Assembly (NCBI RefSeq): GCF_003047285.1
Contig: NZ_PZYX01000010.1
Coordinates: forward strand, 62,001 to 126,000
Direction of reading: 5' to 3'
Origin: Nocardioides allogilvus
Lineage (GTDB): Bacteria > Actinomycetota > Actinomycetes > Propionibacteriales > Nocardioidaceae
Length of the DNA: 64,000 nt
The translations under genes and the position numbers were made by a program. The notes below the pieces were generated by a model. It saw only the letters and a program-made list of their open reading frames with translations, had not been told where the DNA came from and did not search any database. This document shows, piece by piece, positions 15,300 through 22,887 of this stretch (position 1 is the first letter of the stretch; the number at the start of each line of letters is the position of its first letter).

Positions 15300-16799
15300 A
15301 TGAGCGAGATCGCCGGCGAGCTGGCGCGGGTGCGCTCTGCCTTCGCGCAGCCGACCCTCACGCTGCTCCACCAGCGCCAGGCACCCGTCGTCATCACCAT
15401 CTTCCGCGCCGCGTTCGGCCGCAACAACAAGCCGATCGCGACGGCCCGGCTGCACACCCAGGTCGAGGAGCACCTCGCCCAGATCCGGCTGGCGGGGGAG
15501 ACCGAGGTCCCCAACGGCACCGGGCGCGAGATCTGCCACCGATGGATGCGCGGGCAGTGGCTGGTCCGCTCGCTCGACGAGTCCGGCCGCGAGGTCTACT
15601 CGCTCACCTCCCACGCGCAGCAGGCGCTCGAGCTGGTGAAGAACCTCGCGCGCGATCGCGCCACCCTCAGCGAGCACCGCATCGCCACCATCCTCGGCAC
15701 CATCCGCCGGTTCAACGCCGAGGCCAATCCCGACCGCACCGCCCGCGTCACCATCCTCAACACCGAGATCGCGCGGCTGCAGGCCGAGCGCGACCGGCTG
15801 GTCGAGGGCGCCGAGATCGTGAGTGCGACCGAGGACTTCATGCTCGAGGGGTTCACCGAGCTGCTCTCGCTGATCTCCGCGCTGCCGAGCGACTTCGCCC
15901 GCGTGGAGGAGCGCTTCGCCACCATCCGGGCCGAGATCTTGGCCGCGTTCCGCGCCGAGGACCGACCGGCCGGTGAGGTGATCGACGACTACCTCGCCCG
16001 GGCCGACGCCCTGATGACGGCGACCCACGAGGGACGCGCCTTCGAGGGCGCCTTCGCGCTGCTGCGCGACGACGCCCTGGTGACCCAGCTGCGGGAGGAC
16101 CTCACCGCCCTGCTGGAGCACCCGCTCTCCGACGCCATCCTGGGCGAGGCCGACCGCGCGGAGCTCCGCGGGACGGTGCGGCTGGTGCGCGACGGCCTGG
16201 ACCGCGTCCTCGCCCAGCGCTCCCGGGTCACCGCGACCCTGAAGGAATACATCGTCTCCCACGACGACGTCCGCGACCGGGAGCTGGAGCAGACCCTGCG
16301 CCAGGTGGAGTCCGAGCTGATGACGTGGATGGCGACGACCGGGCCGCGCGCGACCCACGACGTGCCGTTGCTGCCCGCCCGCACCACCGTCGACCACCTC
16401 CGCGAGCGTTTCCACGACCCGGCCGACGACGTGCTGCCCGACCGGATCACCGTCGCCGACCCCGACGCGGCGCCGGCCGTCTCGCTCGCGTCGCTGATGG
16501 CCCAGGGCGGGCCGCGGCTGACGTCGCTGCGCGAGCGCCTCGAGCAGGTGCTGGGCGACCTGCTGCCGGTGGCGACGCTCGGCGAGCTCTTCGAGGGCCT
16601 CGAGCCGTCGATGCGTCGCCCGGTCGAGATCTTCGGGCTGCTGCACCTCGCGGCCGACCGCGGCTGGGAGGCCGAGGAGGCCCTCGAGTCCTACTCCGCG
16701 GTCCGTCACGACGGCTCGCGCCGCACCTTCGCACTGCCCCGCATGCCCCTGCCCGACCCCGACCTCGGGCACGACAACCAGCAGGAGACCCCAGCATGA
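15300..16799 (+). CDS. jetA: JetA/MksF-like kleisin subunit (DUF3375)
   Basis: 499 residues. The start of the protein (ARVRSAFAQPTLTLLHQRQA, then APVVITIFRAAFGRNNKPI) and the WMRGQWLVRSLDESGREVY block are typical of DUF3375, the JetA subunit of Wadjet and the MksF-like kleisin. A long helical middle with EIARLQAERDRLVEGAEIV and a C-terminal winged-helix-like part follow. Kleisins bridge the two heads of the SMC-like motor JetC. The ATG at 15300 follows GGGAGG. The stop overlaps the jetB start (ATGA), so the three genes form one coupled operon. Wadjet complexes extrude and cut plasmid DNA, but the cutting subunit is missing here. Confidence 0.85.
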   Translation: MSEIAGELARVRSAFAQPTLTLLHQRQAPVVITIFRAAFGRNNKPIATARLHTQVEEHLAQIRLAGETEVPNGTGREICHRWMRGQWLVRSLDESGREVYSLTSHAQQALELVKNLARDRATLSEHRIATILGTIRRFNAEANPDRTARVTILNTEIARLQAERDRLVEGAEIVSATEDFMLEGFTELLSLISALPSDFARVEERFATIRAEILAAFRAEDRPAGEVIDDYLARADALMTATHEGRAFEGAFALLRDDALVTQLREDLTALLEHPLSDAILGEADRAELRGTVRLVRDGLDRVLAQRSRVTATLKEYIVSHDDVRDRELEQTLRQVESELMTWMATTGPRATHDVPLLPARTTVDHLRERFHDPADDVLPDRITVADPDAAPAVSLASLMAQGGPRLTSLRERLEQVLGDLLPVATLGELFEGLEPSMRRPVEIFGLLHLAADRGWEAEEALESYSAVRHDGSRRTFALPRMPLPDPDLGHDNQQETPA

Positions 16800-17521
16800 G
16801 CGAGCACAGCGACATCGAGGCACCCGACGGCGAGGACTTCGACCTCGACCTCGACGACGCGTCCGTGTCCCTGTGGGAGGGCGACGAGGGTGGCCTCGAG
16901 CACGCCCAGCGACTCGCCCTGGTCACGCTGCTCAAGCAGCGCTTCATCAGCGCCCGCACCCACCCGCGCGACTGGCGGGTGTTGGTCGAGCACGAGCGGG
17001 TACTGCGCTCGCGGCTCAACGACCTCTTCCTCGACCTCCAGATCGACCGCGGCCGCGAGGTCGCCTGGAAGCGGCAGGCGGTCTCCGAGACCGGCAGCCG
17101 CTTCCCGACCTTGTTGTACGACGCCGCGTGGTCGCGCGAGGAGACGCTGGTGCTCGTCCACCTGCGCGACCGGCTGCGCGCCGGCCAGGCCGGCGGTGAC
17201 GCACGGGTCTTCATCGACCGGGAGGACATCGTTGAATACGTCGCGAGCTTCCGCCCGCCCCACGCCACCGACGAGGCGGGCGACGAGAAGCGCGCCCGCA
17301 ACGCCGTGCTCAGCGTGGCGAAGGCCGGGCTGCTGATCGCGACCGCCAGCGAGGAGCGCTTCGAGATCTGCGAGGCCGTCGAGCCGCTGCTCCCGCTCGA
17401 GCTGCTCCAGGAGCTGCTCGAGGCCCTCCAGCGTGCCAACGGGGTCCCGCTCGAGCCGGAGGACGACAGCCTGTTCGACGACGACGAGCCCGAGCTCCAC
17501 GACCACACCGAGGGGGAGTGA
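16796..17521 (+). CDS. jetB: JetB/MksE-like accessory subunit (DUF4194)
   Basis: 241 residues. An acidic N-terminus (DGEDFDLDLDD) is followed by two winged-helix regions: LVTLLKQRFISARTHPRDWR near 45 and the SRFPTLLYDAAWSREETLVL block near 110. A RARNAVLSVAKAGLLI segment and an acidic tail complete it. This pattern identifies DUF4194, the KITE-type partner (JetB/MksE) that binds the kleisin. The ATG overlaps the jetA stop (16796-16799), and its own stop lies just upstream of the jetC ATG, with GAGGGGGAG at the junction serving as ribosome binding site for jetC. It has no catalytic motif, as expected. Confidence 0.85.
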   Translation: MSEHSDIEAPDGEDFDLDLDDASVSLWEGDEGGLEHAQRLALVTLLKQRFISARTHPRDWRVLVEHERVLRSRLNDLFLDLQIDRGREVAWKRQAVSETGSRFPTLLYDAAWSREETLVLVHLRDRLRAGQAGGDARVFIDREDIVEYVASFRPPHATDEAGDEKRARNAVLSVAKAGLLIATASEERFEICEAVEPLLPLELLQELLEALQRANGVPLEPEDDSLFDDDEPELHDHTEGE

Positions 17522-17523
17522 CG

Positions 17524-20500
17524 ATGTCCATCGACGAGATCGAGCAGATCGAGGACGACGGGACCGTCGAGGGGCTCTTCGACCGCGGCGTGGTCGCGAC
17601 CCCCGCCGACGACACCGTGCAGTGGCGTGCCGCGCTCCTGCAGCTGGTCAACTGGGGCGGCTTCGGCGGCCTGACGACGGTCCCGCTCCGGGGCGAGGCC
17701 ACGATGATCTCCGGCGGCTCCGGGGTCGGCAAGAGCACGATCCTGGACGCCTACACCGCGCTGATGATGCCGTCGGACACCAAGTTCAACGGCGCCTCCA
17801 ACGACGCGGTGGCCGGTCGCGCCCGTGGAGTCGGCCAGCGCAACCTGCTGTCCTACCTGCGCGGTGCGGTCGACGTCATCGACGACCCCCGCACCGGTCG
17901 ACCGGTGGAAAAGCTGCTGCGCGGCAAGGGCACCGACACCTGGGGCGCGGTGGCGATGACCTTCGTCAACGACCAGGGCGGCAGGTTCACGGCCCTGCGC
18001 ACCTACTACGTCCCGCGCCGTGCGGTCCGGTCCGGCGACGTGCAGATGCAGCTCGCCACGCACGAGGGGTCGCTCAGCCTCGAGACGCTCGAGGTCGCCG
18101 TACCCGAGCGCTTCCACGCCAGCACCCTCAAGAAGCTGTTCCCGGGCGTCCGGGTGCACCGCACCTACGCTGAATACTCCGCCGTCCTGCACGCCCGGTT
18201 GGGCATCGGCGCCAACGGCGACGGTGCGAAGGCGCTGCGGCTGCTCTCGCGCATCCAGGCCGGCAACCAGGTGCGCAGCGTCGACGAGCTCTACAAGGAG
18301 ATGGTGCTCGAGCGTCCCTCGACCTATGCCGCCGCCGATCGCGCCATCGAGCACTTCGACGACCTCGACGCCGCCCACTCCGCGATGCGCACCGAGGAGC
18401 AGAAGCTCGAGCTGCTCGAGCCGATCACCGCGCTGCACGAGCGTCGCGACACCGCCCGACGGCGCCAGGCCGAGCTCGACTCCTACGGCGTCACCCTGAC
18501 CGGCGACACCCCGCTGCGGCTGTGGCTGCTGCGCACCCACCTGCGCCTGCTCGAGGCGGCGGTGGCCGCCAACCGCGATGCGCGTACGGCGACCGGCGAC
18601 GAGCTCGCCGCGACGACCTCCGCGGAGGTGGCGCGCCACAAGGACCTCGAGGACGCCAAGGAGGCACACCGCGCCGCCGGCGGCTCGACCCTCCAGGCCC
18701 TCGGGCTGTCGCTGGAGCAGGAACAGGTCGTGCGCGAGGACCGGCTCGGCCGGCGATCGGTCCTGCAGGAGCGGCTGCTCCCGCTGATCGACGCGTCGGA
18801 CGCCCAGGCTCCCGGCGTCGATGGCGCCCTGTCCTCGGCAGCGGCGTTCGCGACGCTCCAGGAGCACGCCCGCCAGTGGCTGAGCGGGCGCGAGTCCGAC
18901 CACGAGCGCCTGAAGCGGGAGCGCGACGCCGTGCTGCGCCGCGGCTATCCGCTGCAGCAGCGGCAGAGCGAGCTGCGCACCGAGCGCGCCTCGCTGGAGG
19001 GGCGCGCGAGCCGGGTGCCCGGGCCCCTGCACGAGATGCGCGCCGAGGTCGCCGCGGCGAGCGGGCTGGGCATCGACGAGCTGCCGTTCGTGGCCGAGCT
19101 GGTCGACGTCGCACCCGAGGAGGCACGCTGGCGCACCGCGATCGAGACCGTGCTCGGCGGCACCGCCCGGGTGCTGCTGGTCCCGCTCGACCGGCTCGAG
19201 GACTTCTCCGCAGCCATCGACGGCCTCCACCTGCGCGGTCGCCTGACCTTCGAGGGCGTGCCCCTCGACCTGCCCGACCTCGGCCCCGCCGATCCCGAGT
19301 GCATCGCCGGCAAGCTGGTGTTCAAGGACTCGGCCTTCGCCGGCTGGGTCCAGGCCCACGTGTGTGAGCCGTCGCGCAACGCCCTGTGCGTCGAGACCAC
19401 CGCCGGGCTGACGGGCAGCGGCCTGCGGGTCACGTTGGCCGGCCAGACGCGCAGCGGACGGCGCGGTGCCCACGGCCGCAGCAGCGCCCGCAGCATCATC
19501 GGCTTCTCCAACGAGGACGCCCTCGCCGAGATCGACCAGGAGCTGGCCTCGATCGTCGACCAGCTGGGTGAGGTCGACGGACAGGTTGCCGAGCTGGACC
19601 GGCAGCTGCGGGTCTCCGAGCGGCAGCGCACCGCCTACGACGCGGTCGCGGCCGCACGCTTCGACGACCTCGACGTGGAGGGCAGCGACCAGCGCATCGC
19701 CGAGCTCGAACGGAGACGGGTCGAGATCCTCGGCTCCGACGACCAGCTCCAGGTGCTGCAGGGCCAGATCGAGCAGCTCGGGCTCGAGCTGGAGGAGGCG
19801 CGCAAGAAGCGCTTCGGCCTGGAGCAGCGCCAGCGTGAGCTCAACAACGCCCACGGTGAGCTGGTCGACTCCGAGGACCTCGTCAAGGACCGGCTGGACG
19901 CCATGGAGCGCGCCGGGACGGCGGCCCCGTCCGTGGAGCAGCACGCGGCGCTGGGCGCGGAGTTCGCCGCGGCGGCCGCACCGGCCGATCCCGAGGAGCT
20001 CGACCGCTTCAGCGAGAACTCCCAGCGGTTGGAGGAGCGCCTGCGCGCCGCGGTCGGCGACGCGGAGGCCGAGATGAGGCGCGTCGAGGAGGAGCTCGCC
20101 GGGATCTTCCGGCTCTACAAGCTCCAGTGGGACTCGCCCAACCTGGGCGTGACGGTCGACTCGTACGCCGACTACGCCCGCATCCTCGACGAGATCCGCG
20201 GCAAGGGGCTGGCGCAGCGGCGTTCGGAGTGGCGGCGTCGCCTGACCGAGTGGAGCGGTCAGGACCTCGTCCCGCTGGTGGGCGCGATGGCGGCCTCGAT
20301 CGAGGACATCGAGGACCGGCTCGAGCCGATCAACGCGATCCTGCGGCGCCTCACCTTCGGCGCCTCCGGCGACCGGCTGCGGATCCGGTTGCGTCGGCTC
20401 GCGCCGGCGCACGTGCAGGTGTTCATGAAGGACCTGCGCGCCCTGTCGGCCGGCGCGACCAGCGAGCTGGGCGAGGACGACCTGGACAAGCGGTTCACCG

Positions 20501-20985
20501 ACCTGAGCCGTTTCATGACCCAGCTCCGCAAGCCGTCCCACGTCGGCGAGGGCACGACCGATCGCGACCGGCTCCTCGACGTACGCCGTCATGTGGAGAT
20601 CAGCGCCGAGCGCTACGACCACCTCACGGGGGAGCTGCGCGCGACCTATCGCACGCTCGGCGAGAAGAGCGGTGGCGAGAGCCAGGAGCTGGTCGCCTTC
20701 ATCGTCGGATCGGCCCTGCGGTTCCGGCTCGGTGACGAGCTGCGCTCACGGCCGCGTTTCGCCCCGGTCTTCCTCGACGAGGGCTTCGTCAAGGCCGACT
20801 CGGAGTTCGCCGGGCGCGCGGTGCAGGCGTGGCGGGGACTGGGCTTCCAGCTCATCATCGGCGTCCCGCTCGACAAGGTGACCGGTCTCGAACCGCACAT
20901 GGACGAGCTGCTCGCGATCACCAAGAACAGCGCGACCCACCAGTCCTGGATCACGCCGATCACCGACGTGGCGACGGACCGGTAG
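17524..20985 (+). CDS. jetC: JetC/MksB-like SMC-family ATPase
   Basis: 1153 residues. The Walker A GGSGVGKST is at 64-72. Two long coiled-coil arms (about 290-490 and 650-870) flank a hinge-like globular part. The ABC signature region EKSGGESQE is near 1047-1055 and Walker B VFLDEGF near 1082-1088. The Walker B glutamate is present, so ATP hydrolysis should be intact. Of the two possible starts (GTG 17518, ATG 17524), the ATG has the better spacing to GGGGGAG. In Wadjet this subunit extrudes DNA loops; related MksB proteins act in chromosome condensation or plasmid defence. The next gene is on the other strand and is not a JetD nuclease. Confidence 0.9.
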   Translation: MSIDEIEQIEDDGTVEGLFDRGVVATPADDTVQWRAALLQLVNWGGFGGLTTVPLRGEATMISGGSGVGKSTILDAYTALMMPSDTKFNGASNDAVAGRARGVGQRNLLSYLRGAVDVIDDPRTGRPVEKLLRGKGTDTWGAVAMTFVNDQGGRFTALRTYYVPRRAVRSGDVQMQLATHEGSLSLETLEVAVPERFHASTLKKLFPGVRVHRTYAEYSAVLHARLGIGANGDGAKALRLLSRIQAGNQVRSVDELYKEMVLERPSTYAAADRAIEHFDDLDAAHSAMRTEEQKLELLEPITALHERRDTARRRQAELDSYGVTLTGDTPLRLWLLRTHLRLLEAAVAANRDARTATGDELAATTSAEVARHKDLEDAKEAHRAAGGSTLQALGLSLEQEQVVREDRLGRRSVLQERLLPLIDASDAQAPGVDGALSSAAAFATLQEHARQWLSGRESDHERLKRERDAVLRRGYPLQQRQSELRTERASLEGRASRVPGPLHEMRAEVAAASGLGIDELPFVAELVDVAPEEARWRTAIETVLGGTARVLLVPLDRLEDFSAAIDGLHLRGRLTFEGVPLDLPDLGPADPECIAGKLVFKDSAFAGWVQAHVCEPSRNALCVETTAGLTGSGLRVTLAGQTRSGRRGAHGRSSARSIIGFSNEDALAEIDQELASIVDQLGEVDGQVAELDRQLRVSERQRTAYDAVAAARFDDLDVEGSDQRIAELERRRVEILGSDDQLQVLQGQIEQLGLELEEARKKRFGLEQRQRELNNAHGELVDSEDLVKDRLDAMERAGTAAPSVEQHAALGAEFAAAAAPADPEELDRFSENSQRLEERLRAAVGDAEAEMRRVEEELAGIFRLYKLQWDSPNLGVTVDSYADYARILDEIRGKGLAQRRSEWRRRLTEWSGQDLVPLVGAMAASIEDIEDRLEPINAILRRLTFGASGDRLRIRLRRLAPAHVQVFMKDLRALSAGATSELGEDDLDKRFTDLSRFMTQLRKPSHVGEGTTDRDRLLDVRRHVEISAERYDHLTGELRATYRTLGEKSGGESQELVAFIVGSALRFRLGDELRSRPRFAPVFLDEGFVKADSEFAGRAVQAWRGLGFQLIIGVPLDKVTGLEPHMDELLAITKNSATHQSWITPITDVATDR

Positions 20986-21001
20986 CCGCAGGCGGTGGGA
21001 C

Positions 21002-22096
21002 TCAGTCGTCCCACCGCAGCAGCGCCGAGACGCCGCCCCCACGGGCCATGGCGCTGGGCAGCAGCGTGAGCTCGGCGCCGGTGAGCGCCGCGGCAGCGAC
21101 GAGCACGCGGTCGGCGGGCTGCTCGTCGGCGGCCGCGGCCGCCGGCACGGGCAACCCCTCGTGCTGGGCCGGTGTGATGCTCTTGTCGTGGACGGCATCG
21201 AGGTCGACGACCAGCCGATCGACCTGGGACTTGGCGAGGGCTTCGAGAACCTCGTCGATCCCGGTGGCGGCAGCCTCACCACGACCTCGCGCCTCCTCCA
21301 CCCGCGCCTGGACGTCGGCGTCGAGCTCGGCGGAGACTTCCCGGAGGTGGGTGTCGACCTCCTGCCAGAGGGCCTCGACCGACGCCCCGGCAGCCCGCCC
21401 ACCTGACTCGACCTGCACCAGCCGTCCCAGCTCCTCGGTCCCTGACGACTCCAGCGCCCTCGTCACTTCGGCGCGGGCCCGGACCTCGCCGGCGACCAGC
21501 ACCACGCGCGGGCGGTGCGAGCGGGCCAGGCTGCGGATCGCGTCGGCGACCAGCTCGGCGTTGTGCTGCCAGGTGTTCTCGGCCGTCTGCTGGAACTTCT
21601 TCTGCGCCCAGTCCCCGGGTGCGACCTTGGTGATGTAGAACGTCTCGCCGGTGACGGTCTCGCTCTCGTCCGGGGGCCGGCTGATCGCCGTGAAGGCGTC
21701 GATGTCGGCACCCTCGCGATCGACGACCGCCAGCACGAAGGGGATTGCCAGGTCCTCGCTCGACAACCAACCCGACAGGTCGGGCAGCGCCGAGTGCTCG
21801 ATCACCTCGGGCCGCGGGTTGTGCCCCACCTGCACGTCGTCGAGCAGGACACGTTCGCTGTCGGTGACGATCGTGCGCCGCACCTCACCGGGCAGGTGGG
21901 TGTTCTCCAGGACCCGGCGGCCGATGTCCTCGAGCAGCGCGGTGTCGATGCCCGCGTCCTCGAGCTCGCGCCTGGTCGTGGTCCAGCGCGCCTCGCGCTG
22001 GGACAGGGCGTCCTCGCTGGCGCCGCCGACCTCCAGGTGCAGGGACACGAAGGGTCCGGGACTCTCGAACACGGGACGAAGTCGGGTCAAGTGCAT
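21002..22096 (-). CDS. eRF1/Vms1-like (baeRF, Rv2629-type) protein
   Basis: 364 residues. LTRLRPVFESPGPFVSLHLE at the start, ALPDLSGWLSSED, PFVLAVVDREGADIDAF, FYITKVAPGDWAQKKFQQTA followed by ENTWQHNAE, and RPRVVLVAGEVRARAEVTRAL are the conserved blocks of the bacterial/archaeal eRF1-family protein related to Vms1 and to M. tuberculosis Rv2629. Vms1 relatives release peptides from stalled ribosomes or bind tRNA ends; for bacterial members this is only suggested. The usual GGQ loop is not visible. The ATG at 22096 has AGGAGG upstream. It is convergent with jetC, 16 bp between stops, and is not part of that operon. Confidence 0.78.
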   Translation of the reverse strand: MHLTRLRPVFESPGPFVSLHLEVGGASEDALSQREARWTTTRRELEDAGIDTALLEDIGRRVLENTHLPGEVRRTIVTDSERVLLDDVQVGHNPRPEVIEHSALPDLSGWLSSEDLAIPFVLAVVDREGADIDAFTAISRPPDESETVTGETFYITKVAPGDWAQKKFQQTAENTWQHNAELVADAIRSLARSHRPRVVLVAGEVRARAEVTRALESSGTEELGRLVQVESGGRAAGASVEALWQEVDTHLREVSAELDADVQARVEEARGRGEAAATGIDEVLEALAKSQVDRLVVDLDAVHDKSITPAQHEGLPVPAAAAADEQPADRVLVAAAALTGAELTLLPSAMARGGGVSALLRWDD

Positions 22097-22247
22097 GGCT
22101 GGCCTCCTGACTGGGTGATCACGCCGGATGTCACGTTCCTGGTCCGGTACCCGGCGGACTCGACTGCATGCCCGCCGTACGGCGAATGCACCCAGCCGCC
22201 GTGGGTACAGCCGCTGGAACACCCCGAGCGAGCGAAGGAGCACCGAG

Positions 22248-22745
22248 ATGAGCGAGAACCCCGGGACCGATCCGACCAGCGACACCCAGGCCGGCGAGTC
22301 CTACCACGGCTACTCCGTGGACGACGAGGACCAGCCGCAGGGCGAGGGAGACAGCCTCACCGACAACCGGGGGCTCGCGGAACCGCTCGACGAGGGCTAC
22401 TCGCCGCCCGAGAAGTGGTCGGCTGGCCAGGGCTGGGGCGCCACGCCCCTGGAGGAGGAGCTCGGCGAGACCATCGACCAGCGCCTGCCGCAGGAGGTGC
22501 CGGAGCCCGACCCCTATGCCCAGGCGGAGAACGAGCCACTGCGCGGCGAGCAGGGCGACATCATCGACGACCAGCCGGACGGTGAGGTCGGTGACGAGCG
22601 CTCGGGCCGGTTGGTGGCCCAGGACGAAGGCGTGCGCGAGGACACCGAGAAGGACCTGGCCGCCGAGGACATCGGCATCGACGGCGCCGGGGCCAGCGCC
22701 GAGGAGGGGGCCGTGCACATCGTCGACCAGGACGAGATCACCTGA
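22248..22745 (+). CDS. DUF5709 family acidic protein
   Basis: 165 residues, strongly acidic, with no membrane helix. [37 protein letters not shown] and [20 protein letters not shown] plus [20 protein letters not shown] are the repeated conserved blocks of DUF5709, a small actinobacterial family of unknown function. The ATG at 22248 follows GAAGGAG (22234-22240). The stop is immediately followed by the left arm of the long inverted repeat in the metalloprotease leader. The protein is probably flexible; a stress role is often supposed but nothing here proves it. Confidence 0.8.
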   Translation: MSENPGTDPTSDTQAGESYHGYSVDDEDQPQGEGDSLTDNRGLAEPLDEGYSPPEKWSAGQGWGATPLEEELGETIDQRLPQEVPEPDPYAQAENEPLRGEQGDIIDDQPDGEVGDERSGRLVAQDEGVREDTEKDLAAEDIGIDGAGASAEEGAVHIVDQDEIT

Positions 22746-22849
22746 GCGGAGAACGGCTCCACAGACGCGCGTAACCAAGGGAAGCGGACGCAGTTACCAG
22801 TCACGTAGTGCTCGGGGGAGCGTCCATCAGTTGCAGCCACGTTCTCCGC
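22746..22849 (+). ncRNA. Structured leader candidate upstream of the secreted metalloprotease
   Basis: GCGGAGAACG (22746-22755) is perfectly complementary to CGTTCTCCGC (22840-22849) and would close a domain of about 104 nt. Inside, GTAAC (22771-22775) can pair with GTTAC (22793-22797), and GGACGC (22786-22791) with GCGTCC (22820-22825). These two helices interleave, as in a pseudoknot. The metalloprotease ATG follows 38 nt later. No known riboswitch class was recognised by eye, so a cis-regulatory RNA is an inference from complementarity alone. Confidence 0.35.
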
Positions 22850-22887
22850 GATCCGGAGGGCGGGCTCATGTCCCGAAGGAACATCAC

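Noticed and set aside
16447..20622. A 1391-codon open frame on the minus strand opposite jetB and jetC.
   Set aside because: It mirrors the codon pattern of the real genes, has no recognisable motif, and lies opposite a complete SMC-type ATPase. Long antisense frames are routine at this GC.
15300..22096. The eRF1/Vms1-like gene as a fourth member of the jet operon.
   Set aside because: It is on the opposite strand, has its own ribosome binding site, and its sequence is of the Rv2629 type rather than a nuclease.
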